Assembly (NCBI GenBank): GCA_030147525.1
Contig: JASBVF010000001.1
Coordinates: forward strand, 124,001 to 188,000
Direction: 5' to 3'
Source: Bacteroidota bacterium
GTDB taxonomy: Bacteria; Bacteroidota; Bacteroidia; Chitinophagales; Saprospiraceae
DNA length: 64,000 nt
Below the pieces are notes generated by a model that worked only from the letters and a program-made list of their open reading frames with translations, did no database searches and had not been told where the DNA came from. The translations under genes and the position numbers were made by a program. Of this stretch, positions 51,683 to 61,298 are shown piece after piece (the stretch's first letter is position 1; every line of letters begins with the position of its first letter).

Positions 51683-51873
51683 TTTTAAGCAGGTGTTCGG
51701 TCAAATATGCCGGTAGGCAAGTATCTGTGAGAATGCTGCTTTTTTCAAAAAAACGAACTTCTTCGTTTGCGGGTGCAAAAATAAGCGTTTTTATGAAACC
51801 AAGAACAAACCTGCTACATTTTTAGCAATAAGATATAGCTCTCCACTCCTGCATAATGTTTGCCTTTAAGATT

Positions 51874-53205
51874 TTACTCATTTGAAAACGTCCATTTCAC
51901 CAACTCCTTCAGGCTCGCTTTTTTACCATAAAGCAAAATACCCACCCGGTAAATCCTGCCCGATAGCCAAACAAAAAACACTGCCGAACCCAGCAGCATG
52001 ACAATCGAAACGATCAGTTCCCAAAGCGGCGGCTCGAACGCCAGCCTGGCCGGCATGATGACCGGAGAAAACAGCGGAATGATCGACATCCAGGTAGCCA
52101 GCGGGCTGGTCGGGTTGTCAATCACTGGGCTGATGAGGATGATGGAGATAATGATGGGCGCCATGGCCACAATGGTAAGCGATTGACTTTCGCCCATGTC
52201 GTCGCCCATGGCCGAGCCAACGGCGGCGAACAGCGAGGAGTAGATGAAATAGCCACCGAGGAAATAAACCAGGAAAATCGGGATGATGTAGCCCCAGTTC
52301 TGACTGGTAATCATGGAAAAAATTTCTGCCGACTGGTTCATCATTTCTGCCTGCTGTGGTGGCTGCCCCATCGGGTTCATGGCGTTTTGCGCAGCGGCAG
52401 GGTCCACGTTGAGAAAAATACCGGCTACGGAAGTCAGGACGATGGTCAGGACAATCCAGATGATCATCTGCGTAAGACCGACAGCACTGACACCAATGAT
52501 TTTGCCCATCATCAACTGGAAGGGTTTGACGGATGAAATAATGACCTCGACGATGCGGTTGGTTTTTTCCTCCATCACCGAGCGCATGATCATGGTGCCA
52601 TAAAAAATCAGGACGATGTAAATGATGAAACCGGCAATGAAACCGATGGCCGTAGCTACGCCGGCGCTGTTCTTTTTATCTGTTTCGACCAGTTCGCCAT
52701 TTTCGTTGAACGCTACTTCCCTTTGTTCGAGCGAAACTTTGGTTTTGAAACCCTCCATCACCTCTTCGCTGTAACCCGCCGCTTTGACTTTGTGATCTTC
52801 TACCTGGCCGGCTATCCTGTCTTCAATGCTTTTCATAGCGCCAAGCGAGAGCTGCCCTTCCGAGAAGTAGGTGATTTTCAGTTTTTTAATCGTGTCCTGG
52901 AAAGATGGAATGTAGAGTACGCCATCAAATCCCCGGCCCTTGTAGGTGGCCTTTAGCACATCGATCGGGTCAGTCATCAGAACGAAGGTCACCCGTGCGG
53001 AGGTGTCTTCCGGTGCGGTGAAAACGCCGGAATCATCCTTCACGGCTACGGTTGTCTGTTCCTTCCCGGCAAAAACCGCCACGAGGGCCGGCACGGTGAA
53101 AATTGCCACAAAAATCAGCGGTGAGATCAGGGTGATGAGGATGAAACTTTTCTTTTTTACCCTTGTCAGGTATTCCCGTTCGATGATGAGCCAAAGTTTA
53201 TTCAT
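51874..53205 (-). CDS. ABC-2 type transporter permease (NatB-like)
   Basis: A 443-residue membrane subunit of an ABC-2 exporter. A first membrane helix near 20-45 is followed by a large extracytoplasmic region (45-180), then a cluster of five or more helices. The region MRSVMEEKTNRIVEVIISSVKPFQLMMGKIIG is the family signature of ABC2_membrane_3. It pairs with the ATPase encoded just upstream. Sodium or small-molecule export is a family inference. Confidence 0.9.
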   Translation of the reverse strand: MNKLWLIIEREYLTRVKKKSFILITLISPLIFVAIFTVPALVAVFAGKEQTTVAVKDDSGVFTAPEDTSARVTFVLMTDPIDVLKATYKGRGFDGVLYIPSFQDTIKKLKITYFSEGQLSLGAMKSIEDRIAGQVEDHKVKAAGYSEEVMEGFKTKVSLEQREVAFNENGELVETDKKNSAGVATAIGFIAGFIIYIVLIFYGTMIMRSVMEEKTNRIVEVIISSVKPFQLMMGKIIGVSAVGLTQMIIWIVLTIVLTSVAGIFLNVDPAAAQNAMNPMGQPPQQAEMMNQSAEIFSMITSQNWGYIIPIFLVYFLGGYFIYSSLFAAVGSAMGDDMGESQSLTIVAMAPIIISIILISPVIDNPTSPLATWMSIIPLFSPVIMPARLAFEPPLWELIVSIVMLLGSAVFFVWLSGRIYRVGILLYGKKASLKELVKWTFSNE

Positions 53206-53247
53206 GTTGAATTGGGTTGAATTTTTTGAATGAAATACCGATTCTGT

Positions 53248-54168
53248 TCACTGATTGGACAAGCCAACCTGCCGGATGAAAATTTCGTTGATGCTCGGCA
53301 AAATTTCGTTGAACGAGCGGATGTGTACCCCCTGCCGGATGAGGTAGCGCAGGATTTCGTTCGAGTCACTGCCGTCGTTGACCTGCACGGTCAGCGTATG
53401 ATCATTTTTCGATTTGATGTCGAAATCGACGTTGGCGGCATCGGTGGCGTCCAGCCCGGCAGGCAAGTCGCCCGTGTATTCTATTTTAAAAAGATTTTCT
53501 TTGAAACGCTGCTTCACGTCTTTTACCTGGCCTTCGAGTACGTTTTTCCCTTTGTTAATCAACACGATATGCTCGCACATTTCCTCCACCTGCTCCATAC
53601 GGTGGGTTGAAAAAATAATGCTGATACCCTTACGGTTCAACTCCCGGATTTCATCTTTAATCAGGTTGGAGTTGATCGGATCGAGGCCGCTGAACGGCTC
53701 GTCGAGGATGAGCAGTTTGGGTTTGTGCAGTACCGTGGCGATGAATTGTACTTTTTGCTGCATGCCTTTCGAAAGCTCGTCAATTTTTTTGTCCCACCAA
53801 TCTTTGATGTCGAGGCGCTCGAACCAGTAGCGAAGTTCCTGCTTCGTTTCGGCGGCGGAGAGGCCTTTCAGGCGGGCGAGGTAGGTTAGTTGCTCGCCGA
53901 CTTTCATTTTTTTGTAAAGCCCCCGCTCCTCCGGCATGTAGCCGATCTGTTCGGGGTGGCGGTTGTTGAGCGGTTCGCCGTCGAGCCAGATTTTGCCATT
54001 GTCGGCACGGGTGATGGTGGTGATGATGCGGATGAGGGAGGTTTTGCCGGCACCGTTGGGGCCGAGCATACCGAAAATCACGCCTTTTGGAATTTCAAAG
54101 CTGACGTGATCGACGGCAGTAAAGTTGCCGTACGTTTTGACGACGCTCTCCAGTCGAAGGATGCTCAT
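53248..54168 (-). CDS. ABC transporter ATP-binding protein (NatA-like)
   Basis: A 306-residue ABC ATPase with Walker A GPNGAGKTSLI, signature ELSKGMQQKVQ, Walker B LLILDEPFSGLDP and H-loop STHRME. A C-terminal extension of about 90 residues follows the ATPase (to IFIRQVGLSNQ). The start at 54168 (MSILRLESVVKTYG) is chosen because the ATPase domain begins there. It lies 42 bases upstream of the permease gene, so the pair is an operon. Confidence 0.94.
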   Translation of the reverse strand: MSILRLESVVKTYGNFTAVDHVSFEIPKGVIFGMLGPNGAGKTSLIRIITTITRADNGKIWLDGEPLNNRHPEQIGYMPEERGLYKKMKVGEQLTYLARLKGLSAAETKQELRYWFERLDIKDWWDKKIDELSKGMQQKVQFIATVLHKPKLLILDEPFSGLDPINSNLIKDEIRELNRKGISIIFSTHRMEQVEEMCEHIVLINKGKNVLEGQVKDVKQRFKENLFKIEYTGDLPAGLDATDAANVDFDIKSKNDHTLTVQVNDGSDSNEILRYLIRQGVHIRSFNEILPSINEIFIRQVGLSNQ

Positions 54169-54405
54169 GTTTTTCGTTGTGAGTTTGTGAGGAAATTTTG
54201 CGTTGGCCAAAATAGTTTTTTTGATAACAAACGGACAGGGACAATTCTATCGGCGATGGATTTTTTTCGATAAAATGGTTTTGAAATGTTTACCAAACAA
54301 TATCCTTGCTGTTAGATTTTAGGGTAAATATCATTTGAAAACACTGATTAAAAATAGCGTCAAAGCACTTGAATTTCAGTATTTTAGCCGGGTAAACAAC
54401 CCAAA

Positions 54406-56472
54406 ATGAAAGCTATCACCACACGTCGTCTTGCCGCTATCCTCTTTGCCGACATTGCCGGATATACAGCCATGATGCAGCAGGACGAACAAGCTACTTT
54501 GGAAAAACTCGCCTGCTTTAAACAAATCCTGCAAGAGAAAACGATTGAATTCCACGGAGATATCGTCCAATATTACGGCGACGGTTGCCTTGTGATTTTT
54601 GACAGCCCTTTGTCAGCGGTGAATTGCGCCGAATCTTTGCAAAAAGCATACAGTGGAGAGGCCGGCGTGCCCATTCGCATCGGTATCCATCTTGGCGACC
54701 TGGTTTTTAAAGAAGGTAATGTACTGGGGGATAGCATCAATATCGCTTCCCGAATCGAAAGCCTGGGCATAACCGGAGCGATTTTGCTCTCGAATTCCGT
54801 TCGCAATCAGATCAAAAACCACCCTAAATTCCGCCTCGTTTCCCTCGGTCATTTTGATTTCAAAAACGTGGACGAGCCGATGGAAATTTTTGCCCTGGCC
54901 AATGACGGGCTGCCCGTGCCCGGCAGGGAAGCAATGGAGGAAGTGGGAAAATTGAAGCCCGCTCAACCACAAAAATCTACTTCGCTCTTGAAAGCGAACT
55001 GGAAAGCGATCGCCGGCGCCGTGGTTTTCCTGGTGGCAATCGTGCTGCTTGCGCAGCATTTCAAAAATCGTGAACCGGCCACAGCCGGGCAACAAACGGA
55101 ATGGACGACCTCCCTCGTCGTTCTTCCTTTTGAAAACCTCAACGGCGACCCTGCCCAGGACTACCTCTCCGACGGCATCTCCAACGCCATTCGCTCCAAA
55201 CTGGCAGGCATCAAAAAACTGAAAGTCGTCCCCCGCTCATCCAGCATGTTTTACAAAAATCAACGATTATCGCTTCCGCAAATCGGGCAGGAACTGGAGG
55301 TAAATACGGTACTTGAAGGAACCTTGCAGCACCTGGGCGATAACCTGCAAATCACCGTGATGCTGGGCGACGCCAAACAGAACAAACTGATCTGGTCGCC
55401 GCCTGTCTTCAACACCAAAATGGACGAGATCCTGTCGTTCCAGGAACTGGTTGCGAAAGAAGTAGCCAGCCAGCTCAGGCTCGAATTATCCGTGCAGGAA
55501 GAGAAAAAACTGGTAAAAAGGTACACCGACGACCCGGAGGTGTACGAGTTGAGTCTGATGGCCGAAAGCACCGGCGACGAAAATCTGTGGAGGCAGGTCA
55601 TTGAAATGGATTCGAATTACGTGCCTGCTTACGTTGCTTTGGCATTTGAGGCGATGACCCAGGGCATTTGGACCGGCTTGGCCAACCCGGATTCCAGTCT
55701 GAAAATTTCAAAAAAATATCTGAAAAAAGCCCTGGAACTTGACCCTGAGAATGGCGATGCGATAGCCATGTCTGCCCGTTATAAATTCTACTGGGAGTGG
55801 GACTTTGAGGGGGCAGAAAAAGATTTCCTCAAAGCTATAGAATCCAGTGAATACGCTCTTTGGCCATATATCAACCTGCTCTTTATGACCGGCAGGCTGG
55901 AAGAGGCTAACGAAAAAGCCCGGGGTTTGGAATCGCCGGAATTCTTGCCGATTCGATGGAATGCAAAAGGGATTGTTTTGTCATTGATAGGAAAACATGA
56001 GGAAGCCATCAGGTATCAAAAAATTGCCATCAAAAAAGCACCTGAGCAGTCGTCTTTATACTTGGATTTAGGACGGCTCTACGTGTATGCAGGTTACCCC
56101 GATTCTGCCATTCAGGTGCTGGAAAGGAGCATGGAAATAGCAGGTTACCAGCCTCCCATCACGCTGGGTCTGCTTGGTATCGCCTATTTCAAAACCGGAA
56201 AAGAAGCTAAGGCAAATGACATGCTGAACGAACTGAATGAACGCTGGGAACGCACCGGACCCTCCGGAAGTCCTGCCTTTTGCTCCGCAATGGTTTACGC
56301 TGCCATAGGTGGAAAAGAACAAGCGTTCGAATGGCTGGAAAAATCATTCAAGGCACATGAGATCGAAATGATCTGGCTGAAAATGGAACCTGCTTTCAAG
56401 TCCCTGAAAAATGATCCAAGATATCAGAGCCTGCTGGATCGGGTCGGTTTTCCGAAGGAAATAAAGCACTAA
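54406..56472 (+). CDS. Class III nucleotide cyclase with TPR repeats
   Basis: A 688-residue protein. The N-terminal cyclase domain (about 1-170) has both metal Asp residues (Asp16 in LFADIAGYTAM, Asp59 in YYGDGCLVIF) and the transition-state Asn112 and Arg116 in SINIASRIE. The usual adenine-recognition Lys before the GDG is Gln55-like (VQYYGDG), while Asp109 is kept. A membrane segment (about 199-219) leads to a TolB/CsgG-like domain (SLVVLPFENLNGDPAQDYLSDGI) and several TPRs from about 410. The domain order suggests an output that senses envelope or protein partners. It could make cAMP; the nucleotide specificity is uncertain. Confidence 0.88.
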   Translation: MKAITTRRLAAILFADIAGYTAMMQQDEQATLEKLACFKQILQEKTIEFHGDIVQYYGDGCLVIFDSPLSAVNCAESLQKAYSGEAGVPIRIGIHLGDLVFKEGNVLGDSINIASRIESLGITGAILLSNSVRNQIKNHPKFRLVSLGHFDFKNVDEPMEIFALANDGLPVPGREAMEEVGKLKPAQPQKSTSLLKANWKAIAGAVVFLVAIVLLAQHFKNREPATAGQQTEWTTSLVVLPFENLNGDPAQDYLSDGISNAIRSKLAGIKKLKVVPRSSSMFYKNQRLSLPQIGQELEVNTVLEGTLQHLGDNLQITVMLGDAKQNKLIWSPPVFNTKMDEILSFQELVAKEVASQLRLELSVQEEKKLVKRYTDDPEVYELSLMAESTGDENLWRQVIEMDSNYVPAYVALAFEAMTQGIWTGLANPDSSLKISKKYLKKALELDPENGDAIAMSARYKFYWEWDFEGAEKDFLKAIESSEYALWPYINLLFMTGRLEEANEKARGLESPEFLPIRWNAKGIVLSLIGKHEEAIRYQKIAIKKAPEQSSLYLDLGRLYVYAGYPDSAIQVLERSMEIAGYQPPITLGLLGIAYFKTGKEAKANDMLNELNERWERTGPSGSPAFCSAMVYAAIGGKEQAFEWLEKSFKAHEIEMIWLKMEPAFKSLKNDPRYQSLLDRVGFPKEIKH

Positions 56473-56525
56473 ATCATTCAGTCAAAAACACCCTGATTGC
56501 CTACCTTTCCCCAAAATTTCCAAAC

Positions 56526-58766
56526 ATGAAAAAACTGCTACTCCTGCTTCTCGTCCTCCCGTTTTTTCTTTTTTCCTGTAAAAAAACGCACGACGTAGCC
56601 CTCACGGCAGGCATGACCCTCACCGAATCCGTCACCCTCCGCCAGGACACCTTCCACCTCGCAGGGGCCGACAGCCTGAATCAGCCCGTGCTCACTATCG
56701 AAGGTGAAAACATCACGGTGGACTTCAACGGCGCCATTCTCGACGGCGGCGAGGGCAAACCGTGGCCCGACGAATTCAGAGGCACGGCCATTTTGATCAA
56801 AGGCAAAAACATCACGCTCAAAAACGCCGTCGTGCGGGGATTCAAAGTCGCCGTCATGGCCGAAGGCGTGGACAGCCTGCGGCTGCTCGACTGCGATTTT
56901 AGCTACAACTGGCGGCCCCGCCTCAAGAGCATCCGGGAGCGGGAAGACTTCAGCGACTGGCTCAGTTACCACCAAAACGACAAGGACGAGTGGCTGCGCT
57001 ACGGCGCTGCGATGTACCTTAAAAATTGCCAACACGCCCTCGTCCGGGGCGTCACCGTCACCGGCGGTATGAACGGGCTGATGCTTACCGGCTGCAACGA
57101 CGGGCTGTTTTACAACAACACGATTAATTTCAACTCCGGCGTCGGCATCGGCCTGTACCGCAGCAGCCGCAACCGGGTGATGCACAACCGCCTCGACTGG
57201 AACGTGCGTGGCTACTCCCACGGATTTTACCAACGGGGTCAGGACTCGGCGGCCATCCTCGTGTACGAGCAGAGCAGCGAAAATACTTTCGCCTACAACT
57301 CGGCCACCCACTCCGGCGACGGCTTTTTCCTCTGGGCCGGGCAAACGACGATGGACACCGGCGAGGGCGGCTGCAACGACAACCTGCTCTATCGCAACGA
57401 TTTTTCCTACGCCCCGACGAACGGTATCGAGGTTACCTTCAGCCGGAATAAAATTGTGGCGAACCGGATGACCGAGTGCCGCTACGGCATCTGGGGCGGA
57501 TACAGCTACGAGTCGCTGATGCTGGGCAACCGGATCGACAGTTGCGACTTTGGCATCGCCATCGAGCATGGGCAGCAGAATACGATTGTGGGGAATGAAT
57601 TTCACAATTGTGAAACGGGCGTTCAGCTCTGGCAACGAGCCAGCCAACCTGCCGATTGGGGCTACGCCCAAAACCGGGACGTGTCGAGCCGGGACTACCA
57701 GATTGGCGGCAACTTTTTTCAAAATGTAAAAAATCCGCTCCGCATCAGCAGCACGAAAAAAGTGGCCATCAACGACGACAATCAGTTTGGCGGTTTTGAA
57801 AAACTGCTCGTGACGGAGCAACCCAACGAGGAGTTTTTCTTCGTAAAAAATGACGTGCAAGGTACAGACGGCTGGGCCGATGCCGCCGGTTTTAAAAACG
57901 AAAACCGCATCGTGAACGAGCTGCCCGGAATCCGGCTGCCGGTGGAAGAAATTCAAAAATACAAGGTAGAAAAACTCCCTGACGGCATGGACATCACGCT
58001 GCCCTCCGACCAACTCGTAGGCCGCAAATACATCCTCGTAGACGAGTGGGGGCCATACGATTTCCGCTCACCGGCCGTCTGGCTGCGCAACATTGAGGGG
58101 GATAAATACACTTTCCTGCTCACAGGGCCGAAAACGGGTAACTGGCGGGCCATCGGTGGGGAAGGCTGGAGCGGAATCAATCAAAAAACCGGCTCGCTCG
58201 CCTCCACGGTCGTGGCGACGAAGAAGGAAGGCGCTGAGTTTTTATCGCTGGAATTTGAGTTCATCGGCGAAGCGTTCACCGATCGGTTCGGGAATTTTAA
58301 TAGAAAAGGCCGGGTGTATCCCTTCGGTTTTACCCGTTTTGAAAAAAAGCTGGACTGGCAGGTGCGCTGGTACAACTATGACGAAGCGACCGACCCGCTG
58401 AAAAATTACGAGGCGTTCAAAAATTTGAAAAACCAGCCCGCCGTGAAATCCGAGACTAAAAACGATCTCTACTTCGCCTGGTGGGGAAGCCCCGGCGAGG
58501 GCGTGAACGATGACAAATTCGCCACCTTCGCCGAAACGGAGTTCGACATTGCCGAAGGCACCTACCGCATCTCGCTGACCTCCGACGACGGCGGCAAACT
58601 TTTTCTTGACGGAAAATTGCTGATCGACCACTGGGATATCCACGAACCTGCCACCGACGAAATCGAGGTAAAACTGGGCGGCAAGCACCGCATCGAGATC
58701 GAGCATTTTGATGGCGGCGGCTTCGGGACCTTAGATTTTAGAATAGAAGTGAGAGGTGAGAAGTGA
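56526..58766 (+). CDS. Beta-helix lipoprotein with PA14-like domain
   Basis: A 746-residue lipoprotein (signal MKKLLLLLLVLPFFLFSC, lipobox LFSC). The body (about 50-410) is a right-handed parallel beta-helix with recurrent turns such as LMLTGCNDGLFYNNTI and NGIEVTFSRNKIVANRM, the fold of many polysaccharide lyases and carbohydrate-binding proteins. A middle region (about 480-620) has an alternating strand pattern. The C-terminal region (about 650-746) resembles PA14 (FDIAEGTYRISLTSDDGGKLFLDGKLLIDHWDIH). The stop codon and last residues come from a tandem-repeat palindrome. It is likely a surface enzyme or glycan binder; no active site is identified. Confidence 0.85.
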   Translation: MKKLLLLLLVLPFFLFSCKKTHDVALTAGMTLTESVTLRQDTFHLAGADSLNQPVLTIEGENITVDFNGAILDGGEGKPWPDEFRGTAILIKGKNITLKNAVVRGFKVAVMAEGVDSLRLLDCDFSYNWRPRLKSIREREDFSDWLSYHQNDKDEWLRYGAAMYLKNCQHALVRGVTVTGGMNGLMLTGCNDGLFYNNTINFNSGVGIGLYRSSRNRVMHNRLDWNVRGYSHGFYQRGQDSAAILVYEQSSENTFAYNSATHSGDGFFLWAGQTTMDTGEGGCNDNLLYRNDFSYAPTNGIEVTFSRNKIVANRMTECRYGIWGGYSYESLMLGNRIDSCDFGIAIEHGQQNTIVGNEFHNCETGVQLWQRASQPADWGYAQNRDVSSRDYQIGGNFFQNVKNPLRISSTKKVAINDDNQFGGFEKLLVTEQPNEEFFFVKNDVQGTDGWADAAGFKNENRIVNELPGIRLPVEEIQKYKVEKLPDGMDITLPSDQLVGRKYILVDEWGPYDFRSPAVWLRNIEGDKYTFLLTGPKTGNWRAIGGEGWSGINQKTGSLASTVVATKKEGAEFLSLEFEFIGEAFTDRFGNFNRKGRVYPFGFTRFEKKLDWQVRWYNYDEATDPLKNYEAFKNLKNQPAVKSETKNDLYFAWWGSPGEGVNDDKFATFAETEFDIAEGTYRISLTSDDGGKLFLDGKLLIDHWDIHEPATDEIEVKLGGKHRIEIEHFDGGGFGTLDFRIEVRGEK

Positions 58767-58803
58767 GGTGCCTCACCTCTCACCTCTCGCTCCTCACTTC
58801 TCC
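58746..58803. repeat. Short-tandem-repeat palindrome, GTGAGAGG type
   Basis: A palindrome of GAAGTGAG/GAGAGGTGAG units. The left arm (58746-58768) encodes the last residues (EVRGEK) and stop of the beta-helix gene. The right arm (58771-58803) encodes, on the minus strand, the last residues and stop of the convergent VOC gene (EK, TGA). The two arms are separated by only a few bases. Confidence 0.88.
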
Positions 58804-59165
58804 GAGTGAAGGGCCAGCCGGTTGCCCTCCGAGTCCTCGAAGAGGCACATGAAGCCATGCTCCGGAGAGATTTGTTTTTTCGGCTGGACGATCTTTCCGC
58901 CGGCGGCTTCGATGCGATTTTGTACTTCCAGCAGATCGGGGTTGGCATTGAGGTAAACGACGGTGCCGTGCGGGCTGGGTTTGTACCAGGCGCCCCAGCA
59001 GATGGAGGCGCCGACCGTTTCAGTGTGTGGAAAAATTCCCATTTTGAAACCTCCCATGTCAATCGTCTCGACCTCCATGTCAAAGATTTTTTCGTAAAAA
59101 TTCTTCGCCCGGTCGTAGTCGGCGGCGGCGATTTCGAACCAGCCTGTCCATGATCTTTTTGCCAT
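58794..59165 (-). CDS. VOC family (glyoxalase-like) protein
   Basis: A 123-residue vicinal-oxygen-chelate protein. It begins MAKRSWTGWFEIAAADYDRAKNFYEKIFDMEV and has the second half-motif VYLNANPDLLEVQNRIEAAGGKI followed by FMCLFEDSEGNRLALHS. The fold is glyoxalase/bleomycin-resistance-like, with metal-ligand positions at the end of each beta-alpha unit. It is a generic VOC family member of unknown substrate. The start at 59165 gives the family N-terminus. Confidence 0.88.
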   Translation of the reverse strand: MAKRSWTGWFEIAAADYDRAKNFYEKIFDMEVETIDMGGFKMGIFPHTETVGASICWGAWYKPSPHGTVVYLNANPDLLEVQNRIEAAGGKIVQPKKQISPEHGFMCLFEDSEGNRLALHSEK

Positions 59166-59541
59166 TTCAGTAAAATTTAAGGTGAGGAAATGATGCATGC
59201 CTGGGTTGCTCGAAGTTAGGCAGGTTGTACATTTTTTGAAAATAAAAAACGGCGGTTAGCATATCTTTCATGGATGTATTTTTTGAAGGCTAAAAGTAGC
59301 CCGACGACCGAAAAATTTTACGGCAAGCTTTTTTCATGGGGGTAGTCAGGAGAAAAAAATGGGAGGCATTCGATGGATTACGGGTGTATTTTACTAATTT
59401 AAGTATCTTTGCACCCCTGTCCTAACTGGTAATTCCCTGACGCTAAATTCACTTGACAATAAAATTCAGAACAATATTCTTAAAACTGCTTGAATGGCTG
59501 GTTTTTAGGTAAAATTGTTTTAACAAAACTACTACACAAGT
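59166..59541 (+). other. Upstream region of glgP
   Basis: About 375 bases. TATCTTTG at 59404-59411 matches the TAnnTTTG consensus, but no TTG element lies at the right distance upstream. No open reading frame or RNA gene is convincing. The leader before glgP would be about 125 bases. Confidence 0.4.
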
Positions 59542-61224
59542 ATGGATCAGTTTCGTTCATTTAAACACCCATACCCCATCTCTCGAAAATATTCGCAAAA
59601 AGTTGCCTACTTCAGCATGGAATTCGCTGTCGATCAGGCATTGAAAATTTACTCGGGAGGTTTAGGCTATTTGGCCGGTTCTCACATGCGAAGCGCTCAT
59701 GACCTGAAGCAAAATCTGGTTGGCATCGGTATTCTTTGGAAATACGGATACTACGACCAAGTGCGCAGCAGCAATGGTGAAATGGATGTGCTTTTCATGG
59801 AGCGCCAATATAATTTTCTGGAAGATACCGGCATTGACTTCGATCTGGCTGTCAACAGTCATAACATTAAAGTCAAAGTTTGGTACTTGCCTCCACACGT
59901 TTTTGGTACGGCGCCAATGTTCCTGCTTTCTACGATTCATCCTGAAAATGATTATTTAGCGCAGACCATCTGCCACCGCCTTTACTCAAATAATACGGAG
60001 GCAAAAGTCGCTCAGTCCATTCTGCTTGGCATGGGAGGCGCAAAGTTGCTCGATATCATTGGATTCGAGCCGGATGTATACCACCTGAACGAGGCACATG
60101 CCCTGCCTGCAGCATTTCACCTCTACGACAAACTTGGCGTATTGGATGAGGTGCGCAAGCGCATCGTTTTTACCACACACACGCCAGTGGAGGCAGGAAA
60201 TGAAAAACACGATATCTATTTGCTTGAGCGAATGAGCTTTTTTGGCCATGTTTCCCTTTCGGAAGTACGCAGAATCACGGGCATCAGCGATAATGTTTTC
60301 AATCATTCACTGGCCGCACTGCGCTTGTCCAGAATGGCCAACGGCGTTTCAAAAATCCACGGAGAAGTGGCTCGTGAGATGTGGCAAGATTACAGCAATA
60401 TCAGCCCGATCACGCATGTCACTAACTCTCAGAACCATGAATATTGGCATGACGCTGAACTGGACAAAGCGCTCAAGGCCGACAACGATAAAGCGCTGGT
60501 AAGCCGTAAAAAAGAGTTGAAACAAAAGCTGTTTGATGTCGTGGTTGATCAAACCGGGAAGCTGTTTGACCCAAATGTGCTGACGCTAGTGTGGGCAAGG
60601 CGTTATGCCGGCTACAAGCGTGCGGACTTGATTACCAGGGATTTGGATCATTTTGAAAAATTACTGTCGGATGCGAAGCACCCGATACAGATCATTTGGG
60701 CCGGGAAACCCTATCCGATGGATTATGATGCAATCGGCACGTTCAACAAGCTGGTACACTTGTCGAAGAAATATCCGAATGTGGCGGTATTGACCGGGTA
60801 TGAGCTTTCCCTGTCGAAGTTGTTGAAGCAGGGCAGTGATATCTGGCTCAACAATCCCCGCATTCCACGAGAAGCTTCAGGTACCAGCGGGATGACGGCG
60901 GCGATGAATGCCTGTGTGAATTTATCCACATGGGATGGCTGGATTCCAGAATTTGCCAAGCATGGTCACAATTGTTACGTGGTGCCTCAGGCAGAACTTT
61001 CATGGCCTGAAGGAATTCAGGATGAGTTTGATCGAAAAAATCTGATGGCTGTATTGGAAAATGAGGTTTTACCGACCTACTATGATAAGCCCAAACGTTG
61101 GGATGAGATTGTTAAAGCCAGCATGAGGGAAGTGATTACGTTCTTCGATTCTGACCGGATGGCGGATGAATATTACAAAAATCTCTACAGTGTGGGTGCC
61201 AAGAAAATGGCAGCCACAAATTGA
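59542..61224 (+). CDS. glgP: Alpha-glucan phosphorylase (short type)
   Basis: A 560-residue PLP-dependent glycogen/alpha-glucan phosphorylase of the short type common in Bacteroidota. Visible are YFSMEFAVDQALKIYSGGLGYLAG near the N-terminus, the conserved HLNEAHALPAAFHL, TTHTPVEAGNEKHD, LVWARRYAGYKRADLI, and the PLP region RIPREASGTSGMTAAMNACVNLSTWDGW. It releases glucose 1-phosphate from alpha-glucans. A terminator follows. Confidence 0.94.
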   Translation: MDQFRSFKHPYPISRKYSQKVAYFSMEFAVDQALKIYSGGLGYLAGSHMRSAHDLKQNLVGIGILWKYGYYDQVRSSNGEMDVLFMERQYNFLEDTGIDFDLAVNSHNIKVKVWYLPPHVFGTAPMFLLSTIHPENDYLAQTICHRLYSNNTEAKVAQSILLGMGGAKLLDIIGFEPDVYHLNEAHALPAAFHLYDKLGVLDEVRKRIVFTTHTPVEAGNEKHDIYLLERMSFFGHVSLSEVRRITGISDNVFNHSLAALRLSRMANGVSKIHGEVAREMWQDYSNISPITHVTNSQNHEYWHDAELDKALKADNDKALVSRKKELKQKLFDVVVDQTGKLFDPNVLTLVWARRYAGYKRADLITRDLDHFEKLLSDAKHPIQIIWAGKPYPMDYDAIGTFNKLVHLSKKYPNVAVLTGYELSLSKLLKQGSDIWLNNPRIPREASGTSGMTAAMNACVNLSTWDGWIPEFAKHGHNCYVVPQAELSWPEGIQDEFDRKNLMAVLENEVLPTYYDKPKRWDEIVKASMREVITFFDSDRMADEYYKNLYSVGAKKMAATN

Positions 61225-61240
61225 TAGAATTTTGAAATAA

Positions 61241-61280
61241 AAAAAACCGGGAAAGGCGACTTCTCCCGGTTTTTTTTTTG
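61241..61280. terminator. Bidirectional terminator
   Basis: ACCGGGA (61246-61252) pairs with TCCCGGT (61264-61270), flanked by A and T tracts on both sides, between the convergent glgP and LamG genes. Confidence 0.88.
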
Positions 61281-61298
61281 ACTTTTTTTTCGAAAATT

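Noticed and set aside
56538-58013. A 491-codon open frame antisense to the beta-helix gene
   Set aside because: The long frame follows from GC-rich third positions of the sense gene; its protein is low-complexity Val/Ala/His-rich without family resemblance.
60923-60931. Second exact DnaA-box match
   Set aside because: It lies within the glgP coding sequence and encodes conserved residues, so it is probably chance.
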